The translations under genes were made by a program, and so were the position numbers. The notes under the pieces were generated by a model. That model worked only from the letters and a program-made list of their open reading frames with translations, was not told the DNA's origin and searched no databases. This document shows positions 25,201 through 36,719 of a stretch of DNA of 64,000 nt, piece after piece. Source of the stretch: Diphasiastrum complanatum (taxonomy: Eukaryota > Streptophyta > Lycopodiopsida > Lycopodiales > Lycopodiaceae); NCBI GenBank assembly GCA_029204225.1, contig CM055098.1, positions 6,421,746 through 6,485,745 of the forward strand, read 5' to 3'. Each line of letters starts with the position of its first letter. Within the stretch, counting starts at the first letter, position 1.

Positions 25201-28200
25201 CAATAACAGGTGACTAACGTTCGCGAGGGAGTCCGTGCAGACGAAAAGGAGTGCAGTGTGGGCCTAAACCACACCCTTGGCAGATGCTTGCACGATGGTC
25301 CACGCCTAAACCCTAAAAAACATGGAATTAGGGCATAAAAATTGAAATTTGTGATACGGACGTAGACGGGCGGAACGGAGGTCACAAGAGTCTTTGCAGG
25401 CATGTGGAAATGCATTCTAAGCTCAGACATCACCTGAATCGGTTGCCCACAAGTCATTTTGTGAAAATGGCAAAAATACACAAGCAGTTGGAATGTGGTG
25501 GTCAAATCTCGCTAGGCGTGCCGTAACGGCTGAAACTGATGCGTAGGAATCACCGTGGGCATGAAGAAAGGTGGTCTAGAGCCAAACTACGCTCGACTTG
25601 GTTGCCTATTGCTCAATGTCAACACTTGCAAAATCAAGCCTACACTTACCAAATATCAAAAACTGATCGATTCGCTCTCCAAGAAGCTCAGATCCCCCTG
25701 GTACCGTGCACACCACCTCCGTATCGCCAAGTAGATGCCTGCCGACTATTCACTCGCGAAGATCAGACGCCTACAGCTCATAAAAAAAAAATTTGCCTCC
25801 TCCACGGCTGGCGCAATTCGGTCCGCAAGGAGGCGGCCCGAAAATGATCTATTTTGAGTAAAAGCTACTTAATGAATACAAATTTCCATTAGACTTTAAG
25901 TCTATTTTGAGGTCTAATTTAGTACTTCTTGATAAATAACATAGCACTTGATGGCCTTCATGAGATAGATCTCTTTTTACAGTCTACATTAGGGGGGAAT
26001 TTGAATGCATAATATTTAATACATTTAGGGTTCATTGATAGACTGGTCACTGGAATGGAATTCAATGGATATTAAGTCTCAAAAGAATAAAAAAAATCTG
26101 GGCTTACATATGAAAGCTAGACTTGCCAAAATACTTGAATCGCAAAACCCATATGATTCAAAACACTTAGTTATGATGGTACAATGTTTTATCATGTCCT
26201 GCACATAGTTGCAGCGAATCGCGATTCGCTGCACCGAATCGTTCAAAAAAAAAAACAGATTTATCCCTAAGATTTGCATAATATCTCTCTCAATCCTACA
26301 AGATTGGATATTTTTAATTGGTACAAATCAGGGCCAAAGACTCATTTCTTAGATTGTTGAGTTTGATGTCTTGAGCTCTTTGTAAGGGAGTTCTATTTTT
26401 TGGAGATCTTGAGCTATCGGTAGCTATTGTTTTTCATTAAGTCTTCTTAGTTGGAGAGTTCTTTGTGAAAGATATTTGTTGCTTTTATGCTTCATTTGAT
26501 CCCAAAATTTCTAATTATGCTCATAACTATATCTGGATTCTGAACCCATCTACCCATAAGTGCAAAAAGGTACTTAGTTTGGTTCAACGAACTAGTTCAA
26601 CATGTAATTCCACGTCAAATGTGCACAACATGATTTACAAAAAGAGAGTTCTCATTTTAGTGATTTCTGAATCCCAACCATAAAGTATCACTCTCTGACA
26701 TTGTCTTAATTTATCTTGCTTTATAGGGAAGATTTTGTTTTGTATAGTCCTTGAAATTGATATTAGCTGAGCAAATGTTTGTTTTGTTCAAGTTATTTTA
26801 GGAAGTGAAATTGTTTCAAGCAAGTTTGTTTAATTTCAACCTGGTATTGACAGCATATTGATGAAGAGAAGGTTGTAGGAGCAATAAATATTGCAAAAGA
26901 TGTGGATGGATTTCATCCTTTGAACATTGGAAGATTAGCAATGCAAGGAAGGAAGCCCTTGTTTATCCCATGTACTCCAAGGGGGTGCATTGAACTCTTG
27001 ATTCGTTCGGGTGTTGAGATAAAAGGCAAGCATGCAGTAGTGATTGGACGTAGTAATGTGGTTGGCATGCCTGCTGCATTGCTTCTCCAGGTATGTATAG
27101 TTTGTTTCATAAAGTTATTTCTCCTTGAAGTTTTGAAGTTCAGCTGCATAGCTTGTTTGTGATGGGCTATAACCGCAACGTGCGAAGTTATTGTAGCACA
27201 TGACCTGGTTGATTAGCAGAAGAGAGAGTTCTCATATCAGACATGATTAAACTTTTCTTTTATCGACTCTCAATTTTCCCAATCGCTTTTGGTCATGACT
27301 GACATTATTTATACACCACAAATAAAGTACTGTAATGATTTGTGCAGCAGATAAAAGCCATCAACTTATAGTCAAAAGGTATAATGTTATAACTTATATC
27401 ATGGAGATCTTGTTTTAGAATAATTCTTATATGCTTAACAGTCCACAGTCACAATAATTTGAAGAGCATAAATCTTTGATAATTGGACCTAGTCATGCAT
27501 ATGATAATGTACCACTGTCACAACCCTTTTTCTCTCCCGTGCCATAGGCATCCTGCAGGTCACTATCCACAGTCTTCGTAGTTTCTTAATTTCTCAAAAT
27601 ATCATCCTCCAAGTCAAGATTTAGTATAGCAGAAGTTCAATTGTTGACCTAAGCTGCAGTGGGTCTCGGAACAACCATACCCTATTATAATTGACAATGA
27701 TTTGACCTGCCTCTTGCCATTGAGGGTTCTTAACTTCAACAAATTTGACTGCTCTTATGTGTTACAAAGTTTCACATTTATATTGTTGATTTATGTGTCA
27801 CAAGGTTTCAAACCTATCTGGAAAAAACAGTCTTTTGGTCATATACTATGTACAGTGAACTGCAGAGTTTGTTTGGGGTTTAGTTGGAGCAAATTTGATA
27901 GCCTCCAAGCGTCTAAATCAGTGTTCAGAAATATTTGACAAGCTTCAGAAATTGCATGTATTTTCCTTAATGCAATAATGGGTTCAATTCAAGCTATCAA
28001 TATTCAATCATGGCTCCTATACATAGATGATCAATCATTGGGAGTTAAAATCTCATTCCACTTTCAGAAAATAATGATGTCCAATGACTTACATGCCAAC
28101 ACTGCACACCACAGGATTCTGGGTACATGCACAAGCATACACATGAACTTTGGAGAAGGGTGGCTGGCTTCCCTAGTCTAGCAGTACTGCTGGGCTGCAG

Positions 28201-28911
28201 CGAGCACGAGCGAGGGGGAGATGGACGGGGAATAATGAGAGATAGAGAAAAAAGAAAGATTTTATTAATGTCCTTGAACTACCCTAAGGTATATAGGACT
28301 AAGAAAAGGTACATGTCAAGTGTGCACATATAGGAGCTTAAAAGCTCAACTAGATAAAAAGAAACAATAGTTGCAATCTCACAACAAATATAATGAGATG
28401 GCTGACACAGTCAAAGTCCATCAGCCAGGTATAATAAGTTTTTCTCAGCCTGGAAAGAATGGTGTATAGTATGCTGTGAAACTATCGCTGAATGTGCTGC
28501 GGTCCTGTGTCTCCGAGTGGACTATCGGTGTCGTCTCATCTGTTGTGGAGCTGTAGATTGTGGTCTGTGAACTAGCTATCTCTCTGGGCGTCAACACTGT
28601 CTCTACCATCTGTGTCTGGAAGCATTTGGAATCTCAGCCTCTCCATCAGAGTCACTACTCATCTCCCGAATTCAAATTTGTAGGTTTATGAATTTGGCTA
28701 TATTTAAGGTCAATAATTTGTTTGAGTGTTGACAAATCAATCCAACACATCTAGGGTCCTCATATGATATCAAGGTAGAAAGTGTGGCTGGGTGCTCTCT
28801 GAACAAGCAGTATATCAGCCGGTCTGAATGGCTAGCTGATGTGACGAAACCCAAAATTGACCCATCACTCTAGTACTATAGGACATCCAGCTGGATGTAG
28901 AGATAGAAAAT

Positions 28912-28995
<84 letters not shown>

Positions 28996-31900
28996 TTCTC
29001 CATAAATCCCATCATCCAACTTTAGAAAGATGATCTAGAAAGGTATCTTTCTTGGTAACTTCCTTCTTGAGAAAAATGATAACTTCAATAATAATCAACT
29101 TAACAATATATGGGCCCCTTGGGTCTGAGTTGAAAAAACAAAGCTACTTACTATCTCTCAAATTTCCCCCTTAATGACTTCGTTTCCTTTATTGCCCATT
29201 AATGCTTGCCCATGAAACTGCACTTGAACCAAAAGAGAAAACATAACCTGAAATAAATCTCCGATCACCAATTTGTATCACAATGGCCTTAAAGTTTGAT
29301 AGCTGGATTTTACAAGGGAAAGCACACTGGAGTAATTGGGTGTTGTACAACTCCCACACTACGGCCTTAGGGGTGGAAAAAACAAATTTACCCACCGCCC
29401 AGACTAATTTGGATAGCTAAGGTAAAGCACACCAAAATAACTGGATGTTGTACGACTCCCACACTAGGCTTAGGGTTGAAAAAGCAAATTTATCTGCCCA
29501 GCAGACTGACTTGGATATGGGGTAGACCACATCGGAATAACTGGGTGTTGTATGACTTCCACACGACTTGGCAAACTCCTCCCCTGTCTCTTATCATCTT
29601 GTTGATAAATTGGGGTTAAGCCAAACGATCTTTTTGGCTATAGTCACAAGCTACAGTTTTTTGATTGGCAATTCAATAACTAGGCCAATTTTAACGTACA
29701 CACAAAGGAACAAGTAAGCAAAGCCTTTAAAAACTTTGCCTTGCTGAAAATCATCAAGCCACTTCGCAGCTTGGTGATTTCACTTTGTGCCTTCATAATG
29801 CTCTTCATATTCAAAACCGTAATTGTAAGTGCCTTGTAGATATTAAAACATTCTCTTTGTAGCATGCCAATGTGATTCTCTTGGATTAGCCATAAATTGA
29901 CTTACCATGCCAACAACAAAAGAAATGTCTGGTTTAGTGATGGAGATATAGATGATAGATTAGACTGCCAACCAAACGTCTAAGAGTAGTCTTTAGGTTC
30001 AGCATCAAAAGCTGCCAATTCTTGTTTTGATGTAACTGAAGTATCTGCTGGGTTTATAGTCAAGCATATTGCCTTTTGAAGTAGTTCGTATATGTGCTTT
30101 GATTGAGGAAGATACTAAACCCTTGCCTCATATTAGATACCTAAGCAACAATGGAGCTATCCCAAATCCTTTATCTCGAACTCCTTTGACAAGTTTTTTT
30201 TTTTTAAAAACTTTGCCAATCATGTTGCTATTGCTCCAGTTAGTATTAGATCATCAAGATTGAGCACACATATAAGTTCACGTTCTTGATTTAAAATATA
30301 AGTTTTGATCAACTTTACTTCTTATATGTTTTTAATAATTAAGTATTAATTGATCCTTGAATACCATGCACGAGAAGCTTACTTCAAACCAGTACATACA
30401 AAGGATTCTTTATCTTTGACTTCAAAGCTATATGACATATACCTCTTCCGAGCATTCAGTCAAGAATCCCAATTTCACATCCATTTGTGCTAGATGCCAT
30501 CCATGATGTGGATATAGTGCTAAAATAGCTCTTATAGTGTGCATTTTAGCTACTGGAGAAAAAGTTTTCTCATAGTCAATTCCTTCTTTGTAAACATACC
30601 CTTTGCAACCGACCTTATTTTGTGCTTGTCAACACCTCCATTGGCATTGTAGACTGCAGTCAACCCAGCATATCCACTTGGTTTCAATTCACATCTTTTC
30701 TGCTTGTGGCTCCAATTCCCAGGTACGATTTGCGATTGTAGAATCTTCTTTTCTTGCATAGCTTTTCTCCATTCTTGTTGTTGAGAGTTTCATCAGTAGT
30801 AGTGATTCAAAGTAGCTTTGGTGAATCACATAACGCAAAATACATGTTTGCCTGTTGCTTTTTTCTCTCTCTTAAAGTTCTGTACCAGTCACGTTGCTGT
30901 AACATTTGTCCTCCTCCTGTGGTCTTCACACACCAGTAGGGGAGGCTCTTTTGATGCTTTGGTGGTGATCGTTGTTGAGCTTCTTTACCTTGTATTAGGG
31001 CTGGAGTTTGTTCACTGTTGGCATTTCATCTCCATTAATTGTATCTTTATTAAGATCAAACAATTGCATTCAAGTTGAAATAGGAGACACCTTCTAGCTA
31101 GGAAGGATGTAGTTTTTCATTTGGAGGTATACGAATATAAAATTCTTGCCTGTCATTGAATTTTTGTTTTGTATGGATCGATCCTGGACTAGATCGGGAC
31201 AGGGATTGATGGATCTAAATTGGATGGATTCTTTCCACTCCTATTTTGCCAAGAAACACTGCTTAAATAGTAGAATGGTGAGAAGAGGTTGCAAAGGTTT
31301 ATTGTTTGGATTGTATGGTACCTTCCACTAAACATTATAATGAATGCCAACTATAGTTCTATGACGTTATGTTAGGACTTAAAGTCAACCAAAATTCTGG
31401 TTTGAACAACTAACATTTGCACGACCTGGGCTGGAAGAAGAATCCACAGATTTGGAGTGAAATCATTTTCTGATTCTGGTGCTGTGTAAATTGGATTTGA
31501 CCAGTACAGTATAAGAAAACTTTGGTTCCATGAAAGCTGCCAGAAACTAGGTTGGAACTAGACTTGGAAAGGTAGATCTGAAGGGAGAAAATTAGTGCAA
31601 CAATCTGGTGTATGCGAGATGCTAATCAAAGCGAAAGATATTGTGTCCATTTGATTTTAAATCTCCTCCCAAATGAAGATGGCCATTTGGAATGGAATTC
31701 AATCCCTTCATGAAAGTTTGCATATGACCTAGATAAGGTGTACCAGTGTCTTAGTCACACTTTGGTCATGTGTGACATGACTAACTGGCCATTAACCCGA
31801 ACTGGAGTATTGACGTGCCTAAATGAGGTAAATTGGAGGGCAGTAAATTCTAGTGACTTTGTCTGAAGCTCTTATATTGGTTAGCATAACCTCAAATGTG

Positions 31901-32988
31901 AAGAATACTTAACATCACATATCATTTACTTGTATCAGTACCCATTTGGTAGTCCAAGTTTTACCACCTCTCTTACATGTAATAAATATATTAAAACGTT
32001 GGTGAAAGTATTAAAAATATTAACTATATTGGGCAAATCTGGCAGAGGATTTTCAAAACTTTTGGGAATTTTCCAGAATAGTTTTTCAATATATCAGATC
32101 TAGGGAGAAGGTACTGTAAATGTCAAAGCAATCTGAATGAATATCGATCTAATCCAAGCTGAATGTAATCTGAGCTTATAACAACGAGACTATGTCAAAC
32201 CAATCCTTACTCTTTGATATCCCTATTCATTCTATCTAAGCACAAACGAGTTAGGCCAGTTCTCTGCATACTAATAGGGACCCCATAACAGCCTGATAAC
32301 CTATAATTTCAAAAGTTAATCCCAGTAAGAAATGGAGCATCTCAAGGACCCAAACCATATGGGTTTAATGTCTTGTAGTGATATATAACATGTGTGTAAC
32401 TAATTGTATTTGGGTATATTTTGGCATTATGAAGTCACAGTCAGTTCTTTCAATTTTGTTTTTTTATTTTTTCTAATCTGAATGTGCAAACAGCGCCACA
32501 ATGCAACTGTTACTGTAGTTCATTCATATACTCCAAATCCAGCAGAAGTGACACGAAATGCGGATATCATTATTGCCGCCGCAGGTGTAGCACACATGGT
32601 CAGAACAGACTGGCTGAAGCCCGGAGCTGTTGTCATCGACGTTGGCATCAACCCAGTTGAGGTATGCTATTTTTAGAGTATGGCCTTGAGCTCATGGGCA
32701 TGTTTTGTTGCTTGTGGCACTGCTATGTATTTGTGCTAATATGATGTGCCTAGTACTGTGCCTCACAAGGGATTAATATACAATTTTTTTGTCTCATTGT
32801 TCTGAATGCAGGATCCCTCTGCCAAAAGGGGCTATCGGCTGGTTGGAGACGTGTGTTATCGTGAAGCCTGCACAATAGCATCGGCTATCACTCCAGTTCC
32901 CGGAGGGGTGGGTCCTATGACCATTGCCATGCTTATGCAGAACACCTTGGAAGCTGCCAAGCGTGCTTATGACCAGACTGAGGGATGA
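22228..32988 (+). CDS. FOLD: Bifunctional methylenetetrahydrofolate dehydrogenase / cyclohydrolase (FolD), organelle-type
   Basis: Five exons: 22228-22486, 23836-24158, 26854-27090, 32494-32661 and 32812-32988. All introns (1349, 2695, 5403 and 150 bp) are GT-AG and frame is kept throughout, giving 387 residues. The enzyme oxidises 5,10-methylene-THF with NADP and hydrolyses 5,10-methenyl-THF to 10-formyl-THF. Residues 1-86 are Ser/Arg/Ala-rich and unlike FolD, consistent with a plastid or mitochondrial transit peptide. The catalytic segment [11 protein letters not shown] places Tyr141 and Lys145 at the positions of E. coli Tyr50 and Lys54. VQLPLP (188-193), [10 protein letters not shown] (209-218), the NADP-binding GRSNVVGMP (259-267) and PGGVGPMT near the C-terminus are all present. 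The match to plant FOLD4-type plastid proteins is strong from memory. No breaks seen; the gene looks functional. Met15 is an alternative start. Confidence 0.96.
22534..22920. repeat. Degenerate 21-23 bp repeats in FOLD intron 1
   Basis: About a dozen diverged copies of a unit like ACATTATCAGCTCTAGTTAGT lie in a row, starting 50 bp after the exon 1 donor. The first three are closest to each other; later ones are broken up. No function is evident. Confidence 0.75.
22959..23021 (+). repeat. 21-bp tandem repeat, three copies, FOLD intron 1
   Basis: Three adjacent units of GATGAAGTTCTTAGCTGCAAA (one base over a 20-mer), starting at 22959, 22980 and 23001, with a few substitutions in the third. 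Unit length is a multiple of three but it lies in an intron with no supporting coding context. Confidence 0.8.
23101..23312 (+). repeat. 106-bp tandem duplication in FOLD intron 1
   Basis: The block starting ATCCTATACATTTCAAA at 23101 repeats at 23207 as ATCCTGTGCATTTCAAA and runs to about 23312, sharing GGTATATATCC, CAACTTTGAAA and TGAATGATTGGCC. About 85-90 percent identity by eye. Confidence 0.8.
24840..25850. other. GC-richer island inside FOLD intron 2
   Basis: This part of intron 2 is clearly richer in G and C than the rest of the intron. It holds open frames on both strands (24772-24996 -, 25116-25505 -, 25539-25847 +) with no recognised domain. It may be a decayed inserted gene fragment or DNA transposon. 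I could not identify it. Confidence 0.3.
26210..26233. repeat. Perfect 24-bp palindrome in FOLD intron 2
   Basis: The half-site TGCAGCGAATCG is followed at once by its exact reverse complement CGATTCGCTGCA. GAATCG-type motifs flank it on both sides (near 26138 and 26236), and an A-run follows. A similar cluster of GAATC motifs occurs near 57010-57060. Confidence 0.85.
28911..28990. repeat. Compound microsatellite (TG)13(AG)27 in FOLD intron 3
   Basis: Uninterrupted TG repeats 28911-28936 pass directly into AG repeats 28937-28990. The 33686-33756 microsatellite is the same compound array in reverse orientation. Leucine/serine open frames across it are artefacts of the repeat. Confidence 0.97.
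29180..30790 (-). mobile_element. Ty1/copia RT-RNase H fragment inside FOLD intron 3
   Basis: Read on the - strand from 30790: start of RT (EWRKAMQE near 30780), the RT segment with [12 protein letters not shown] (near 30610), a remnant of the KQAPRAW region (near 30375), a DDLILTG-like segment (near 30250), a [10 protein letters not shown]-like segment (near 29905) and the RNase H segment SGYVFSFGS (near 29240). It is antisense to FOLD, without LTRs, and has many breaks; it is an old fragment. Its RNase H end merges into the three-copy repeat at 29280-29580. Confidence 0.8.
29280..29580. repeat. About 100-bp repeat, three copies, FOLD intron 3
   Basis: Three diverged tandem copies share the phrases AATAACTGGGTGTTGTA, GACTCCCACAC and AGCAAATTTA. 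The common phrase starts near 29321, 29426 and 29524, so the period is about 98-105 bp. The array lies at the end of the antisense copia fragment. Confidence 0.7.
30800..32490. other. Remainder of FOLD intron 3
   Basis: No coding or repeat signal recognised. A T-rich tract immediately precedes the exon 4 acceptor at 32493. Confidence 0.5.
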
Positions 32989-32994
32989 GAAATG

Positions 32995-33000
32995 AATAAA
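32995..33000 (+). promoter_or_regulatory. AATAAA poly(A) signal candidate after FOLD
   Basis: A canonical AATAAA stands seven bases after the FOLD stop codon. It is very close to the stop, so other near-upstream elements further on may be the ones used. Confidence 0.35.
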
Positions 33001-33165
33001 AGATGCAGATCAATAGAAACATTGGAATTCGAATGGTTTCCTTTCCCAACCCATGTTCTGAAAGCTGCGCATAAAAACTTGACAGCCAAAATTGTGCTTG
33101 GCAACGTCAATTGGTTATTTAGGTACCTTATTGATGGATATCACACAGATTTCATAGAAGACCAA

Positions 33166-33182
33166 GGGTTTAGGGTTTAGGG
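33166..33182 (+). repeat. Telomere-like motif GGGTTTAGGGTTTAGGG
   Basis: Two and a half units of the plant telomere repeat TTTAGGG lie about 180 bp downstream of the FOLD stop. Short interstitial telomere motifs are common in plants. Confidence 0.8.
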
Positions 33183-33680
33183 TATTGTTCCAATTATTAA
33201 GTTTACAAGCCCAATTGCTACCAGAATTTTGTATTGCTGCCAAGGTCAGTTTTGTATGCTCAAAAGGAATCTCCGAAGAGTATGAGGCTCGGACAAAAGT
33301 TTCACCAATTAGGTCTTTGCTTCTATTCATATCTCTGCCGCACTATGCTGCATAAATCATTAACAAGGTGATTATTCCTGGTGGCTGTCCTTGCGCAATT
33401 GCATACTGGAGAGATTTCTCAGGCACAGTTGAGAGGTCGGGGAAGAATGTAGTTTGACTTGCTTTGGACCTTTATGTTTGGGTTTGAAAGGTATTATTTG
33501 CAGGGAAGGTGTTTGGTCCTTATACAGACAGGCTGATTCATGAATCACCTAGCTAGCTGTAAGTATATTATCAGGATTCAGCATCTATAAGGTGGTCAGA
33601 ATCTTGCCCAATGCATTACTGTCATCTTGAAGGGAGCTACTCCCTCATGTATGAGTTTTTTGCTGCTGTCTAGCAAAATT

Positions 33681-33685
<5 letters not shown>

Positions 33686-33755
<70 letters not shown>

Positions 33756-33756
33756 A
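33686..33756. repeat. Compound microsatellite (CT)n(CA)13 downstream of FOLD
   Basis: A TC/CT run from 33686 to 33730 passes directly into CA repeats 33731-33756. This is the inverse of the array in FOLD intron 3. Flanks of the two arrays differ. Confidence 0.97.
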
Positions 33757-33877
33757 CGCGCATGCATGCCGGAGCACATGCACATACACAAACTTATGCA
33801 GACATACAGTTATACATGCACATGCTCGCACACAAAGTGAAATGTCATGAAGTATGTTGTATATATTTTTGGATCAA

Positions 33878-33963
33878 TGCGTCTTGGTTTTAAGGGGAGG
33901 CTCGAACCTAGGATTAAAGATACTTTGGATGTCAAGCTAACCAACCAAGCCAACCCTGTTAGG
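33878..33963 (-). mobile_element. Short tRNA-like SINE, copy 1 (86 bp)
   Basis: On the - strand it reads a Pol III A-box-like TGGCTTGGTTGG and a B box GGTTCGAGCC, and ends in AAAACCAAGACGCA. It is flanked by a perfect 14-bp direct duplication TATTTTTGGATCAA (33864-33877 and 33964-33977). It aligns end to end with the copies at 45977-46070 and 47839-47929. There is no poly(A) tail and no protein; it would depend on a LINE for mobility. Confidence 0.85.
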
Positions 33964-34207
33964 TATTTTTGGATCAAAGATGCATTTCATAGTGAAATGT
34001 TCTGCTGTTTAAGCAGATTGAAACACTTAAATGCAATGAAAAAGAACATGCTCGAATTTCTTCAACCCTTCGAAGAACAAAAGCTTTCACTACCAAAATA
34101 TATAAGCTAATATAGGCACCCATGCCAAGTTAATGAACATAAAACAAACATTGCATTTATTTGTATAGTGCATGAACAATCACCAATCTTTACTTTAAGT
34201 ACCTTAG

Positions 34208-34490
34208 GCTCACATGTGTGCGTGAGCAGGGAATTTTGAAGTTTATGTTGAGAAAGCTAAGCCCCCAAGTCAATAGATGGAGAGAAAGCTTATTCTAGAA
34301 TAAGTGCTACTATAGTCAAGGCTATTGTTCTTCTTGAGAGAGTTAAATAAATTTGAGCAGATTCTTATTATCTCATTGATTTTTTTCAAACCTCACGTGT
34401 GTGCGCAGTGCACACTTTTTTTTCACGTTGAGAAAGTGAAGCCAAAGTGCAAGATAGGGAGAGAAGCTTATTCTAGAAAAAGTCAGTCAA
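34208..34490 (+). repeat. Diverged direct duplication, about 185-bp spacing
   Basis: The phrases GTTGAGAAAG, AAGCC and GAGAGAAGCTTATTCTAGAA occur in the same order near 34240-34300 and 34427-34480, each preceded by CACGTGTGTGCG-like sequence. No gene. Confidence 0.6.
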
Positions 34491-34994
34491 GATGCTAAGG
34501 AGACCCCTTTCCAGAAGAACGTTGATGAAAATAAATTTTATAATGATCAATAACTGGTTGTCCAGTAATATGACTGTGAGGTTGGGATATTCAAAACACA
34601 CTTGTGGCATTCCTATGGCCTCGGTTAAGTGTGCCTCTTATCTTACCACTAGATTGAGAAGAGGAGATCACTTTTTAAGATCGGTATGTTGTAATGTATT
34701 GATGATATTGATGCATCAAGATAGATTTGTTATGTATTAAGTATTTTTATTAGGAGTGGTTTTAAAAAAAAAAGACTACTCAGAATTGTAAGAAGCTTTC
34801 TAAACGATGGTTTTCTAGGGGTGAGTTGCAACAACATCTAGGTATTATTAAATAATTGGTAATTAGTTGATTCATTTGTGCGGCAAACATGACTATGCTA
34901 GGTATGACTATCACACATACGTAGTGTGGTCATCTTGTCTTATGGAATGAATGCTGGAATAAAATACGCACGTGTGCACGCCCACGGGAGCGTG

Positions 34995-35019
34995 CACACA
35001 CACACACACACACACACAT
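34995..35019. repeat. (CA)12 microsatellite
   Basis: A CA run in a broader alternating purine-pyrimidine stretch (34970-35045) that also includes CACACGTGTGTGTG. Confidence 0.95.
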
Positions 35020-35726
35020 GCACACGTGTGTGTGCACGCACACACTCTTATATACATTAATTATATTGTTTTTTTGCTACTTGCTTCAAACATGTCGAAA
35101 AAATATCAATTGCTTGAAAATGCTAATTAATAGACTTTTTCAGGTGACGTTTGAAAAGAAGGAAAAAGAACAATGATTGGGTGTTGATCAATATTTGAGC
35201 AAAGGAGAGGACTTATAGTCACCATGAACTATAAATTTTTGCTTTTGCATACCTATGATACATGTTAGGATTATAGTCGATAGTTTTTTAATCGTTAATT
35301 TGGTTCGGCAGTTATAATACCATGATGTTTACGATTATATATGATGACAAAAACAAACATGTCTATATGATGTTAAGTGATACATACAGCTTAGTCGTTA
35401 TCAAATAAAATTTTTGCGGCTCAACTTCCTTGTATGCTTCTACTTGCTTAATAATATTGGTAAGTTGTTAAATGAAAGTTTTTTATCTAATACTTTTATG
35501 TTGGCAGTTACGGTAAAAAACAAATTTGGAATTTATTTCATTATTAATATCTTTAAGTGTCCTTTATGTCTTTTTGAGCTTAGTCGTCTTTATTTTATAT
35601 GGCTATTCTATCAATTTTCCTACTATCATTTTTTAAGATTGTTGTCTTTTTGCTATAATCTTCATTTGCTAAGAATACGTTGGCATTGACTTTGTTGTCC
35701 AGACTACGTTGCATTTCGTTGCTATA

Positions 35727-36215
35727 GTGTCCCACAGTTTCCTTTTCAGCCCTAGGGGTTGTTTTTCTTTTTTGACCATAGAAATTTGATTCGAGCTTAG
35801 GTCTAAATTTATTTCGACCTTGGATTTTTTACCCGATTCGATTTAACCTTGTAATTTATTTTAATCTTGGTATTATGATCTGATTCGTTTCTTGTTTTTT
35901 GATTAGATCCTTCAATTTTTGTTGTACCCGAGACTGGAATTTAGATCCTTTCTGATTCTTGAATTTCAAGTGTCCCACAATTTGTTTTTAAACCCAAGGA
36001 ATCAATTTTTTTTCCTTCCTTTTCAACTATGTAACTTTGATCTGATTCGATTCAAACCCTAGGTCTAAATTAATTTCGGTTTCGTTCCTTCTTTTTTGAT
36101 CTGACATGATATTGGAATTTTGATTCGATCTGAAATTTCATTTCTACCTAATATTAGAATTTTGATCTTGTTCGATTCTTGAATTTCAAGTGTCCCATAG
36201 TTTGTTTTTTAATCG
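35727..36215 (+). repeat. Degenerate tandem repeat, period about 220-243 bp
   Basis: GTGTCCCACAGTTT recurs at 35727, 35970 (GTGTCCCACAATTTG) and 36190 (GTGTCCCATAGTTTG); the last two are preceded by TTGAATTTCAA. Between them GATTCGATT and TTTTGATCTGA phrases recur. The T-rich bias suggests decay of methylated cytosines. No gene. Confidence 0.65.
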
Positions 36216-36719
36216 GGGGAGTTTTTGATATGGTGATTTCTTGTGTGGGACTACAACCACCCCAAAGTATTGTTAAGAGGACATATTGGAAACATTACAA
36301 ATACAATCTATCATGTGCTCCACCATGGTGGCTTAACACGAGTTATATTTCAAGAGGAGGTGTACCGTCCATCAAAAGTTCTCCCTAGCCTAAATTTGTT
36401 GGCCTTGCCTTGAAAAGGCAATACTATGTGTTGAGGTTGATCAATGGAGTTTGGAGTTTGGAGGAAAACCAACACTAAAGGATAAAGCATGGTGGTGGTC
36501 TCAAGTTTTTAGGCTTGGACCTTGGTTAAAGGTGTAGTCATGCTACAGTTTGCAAAATCACGCATGAAAAAAAAATGGACTTGCATGCTACAGTTTGCTT
36601 TTGATTTTGCTTTGCTTTTGCTTTTTGTGAAGTGGTATGCAATCAATCCATAACAAGCGAAAAAAGAGAGAGTGATTTGCATGCACATCAAAGTTTCCAT
36701 GGAAAAAAAAGCTTCAGTC

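Noticed and set aside
25539-25847. Possible ribosomal-protein-like fragment in the FOLD intron 2 island
   Set aside because: A vague resemblance on the - strand could not be turned into a definite family match.
28815-29015. Leucine/serine-repeat open frame on the - strand
   Set aside because: It is only the translation of the TG/AG microsatellite.
33166-33182. Telomere junction
   Set aside because: Only two and a half units in the middle of ordinary sequence; a short interstitial motif.
33627-33893. Open frame with Leu-Ser and His-Thr repeats
   Set aside because: It runs through the CT/CA microsatellite and has no other support.
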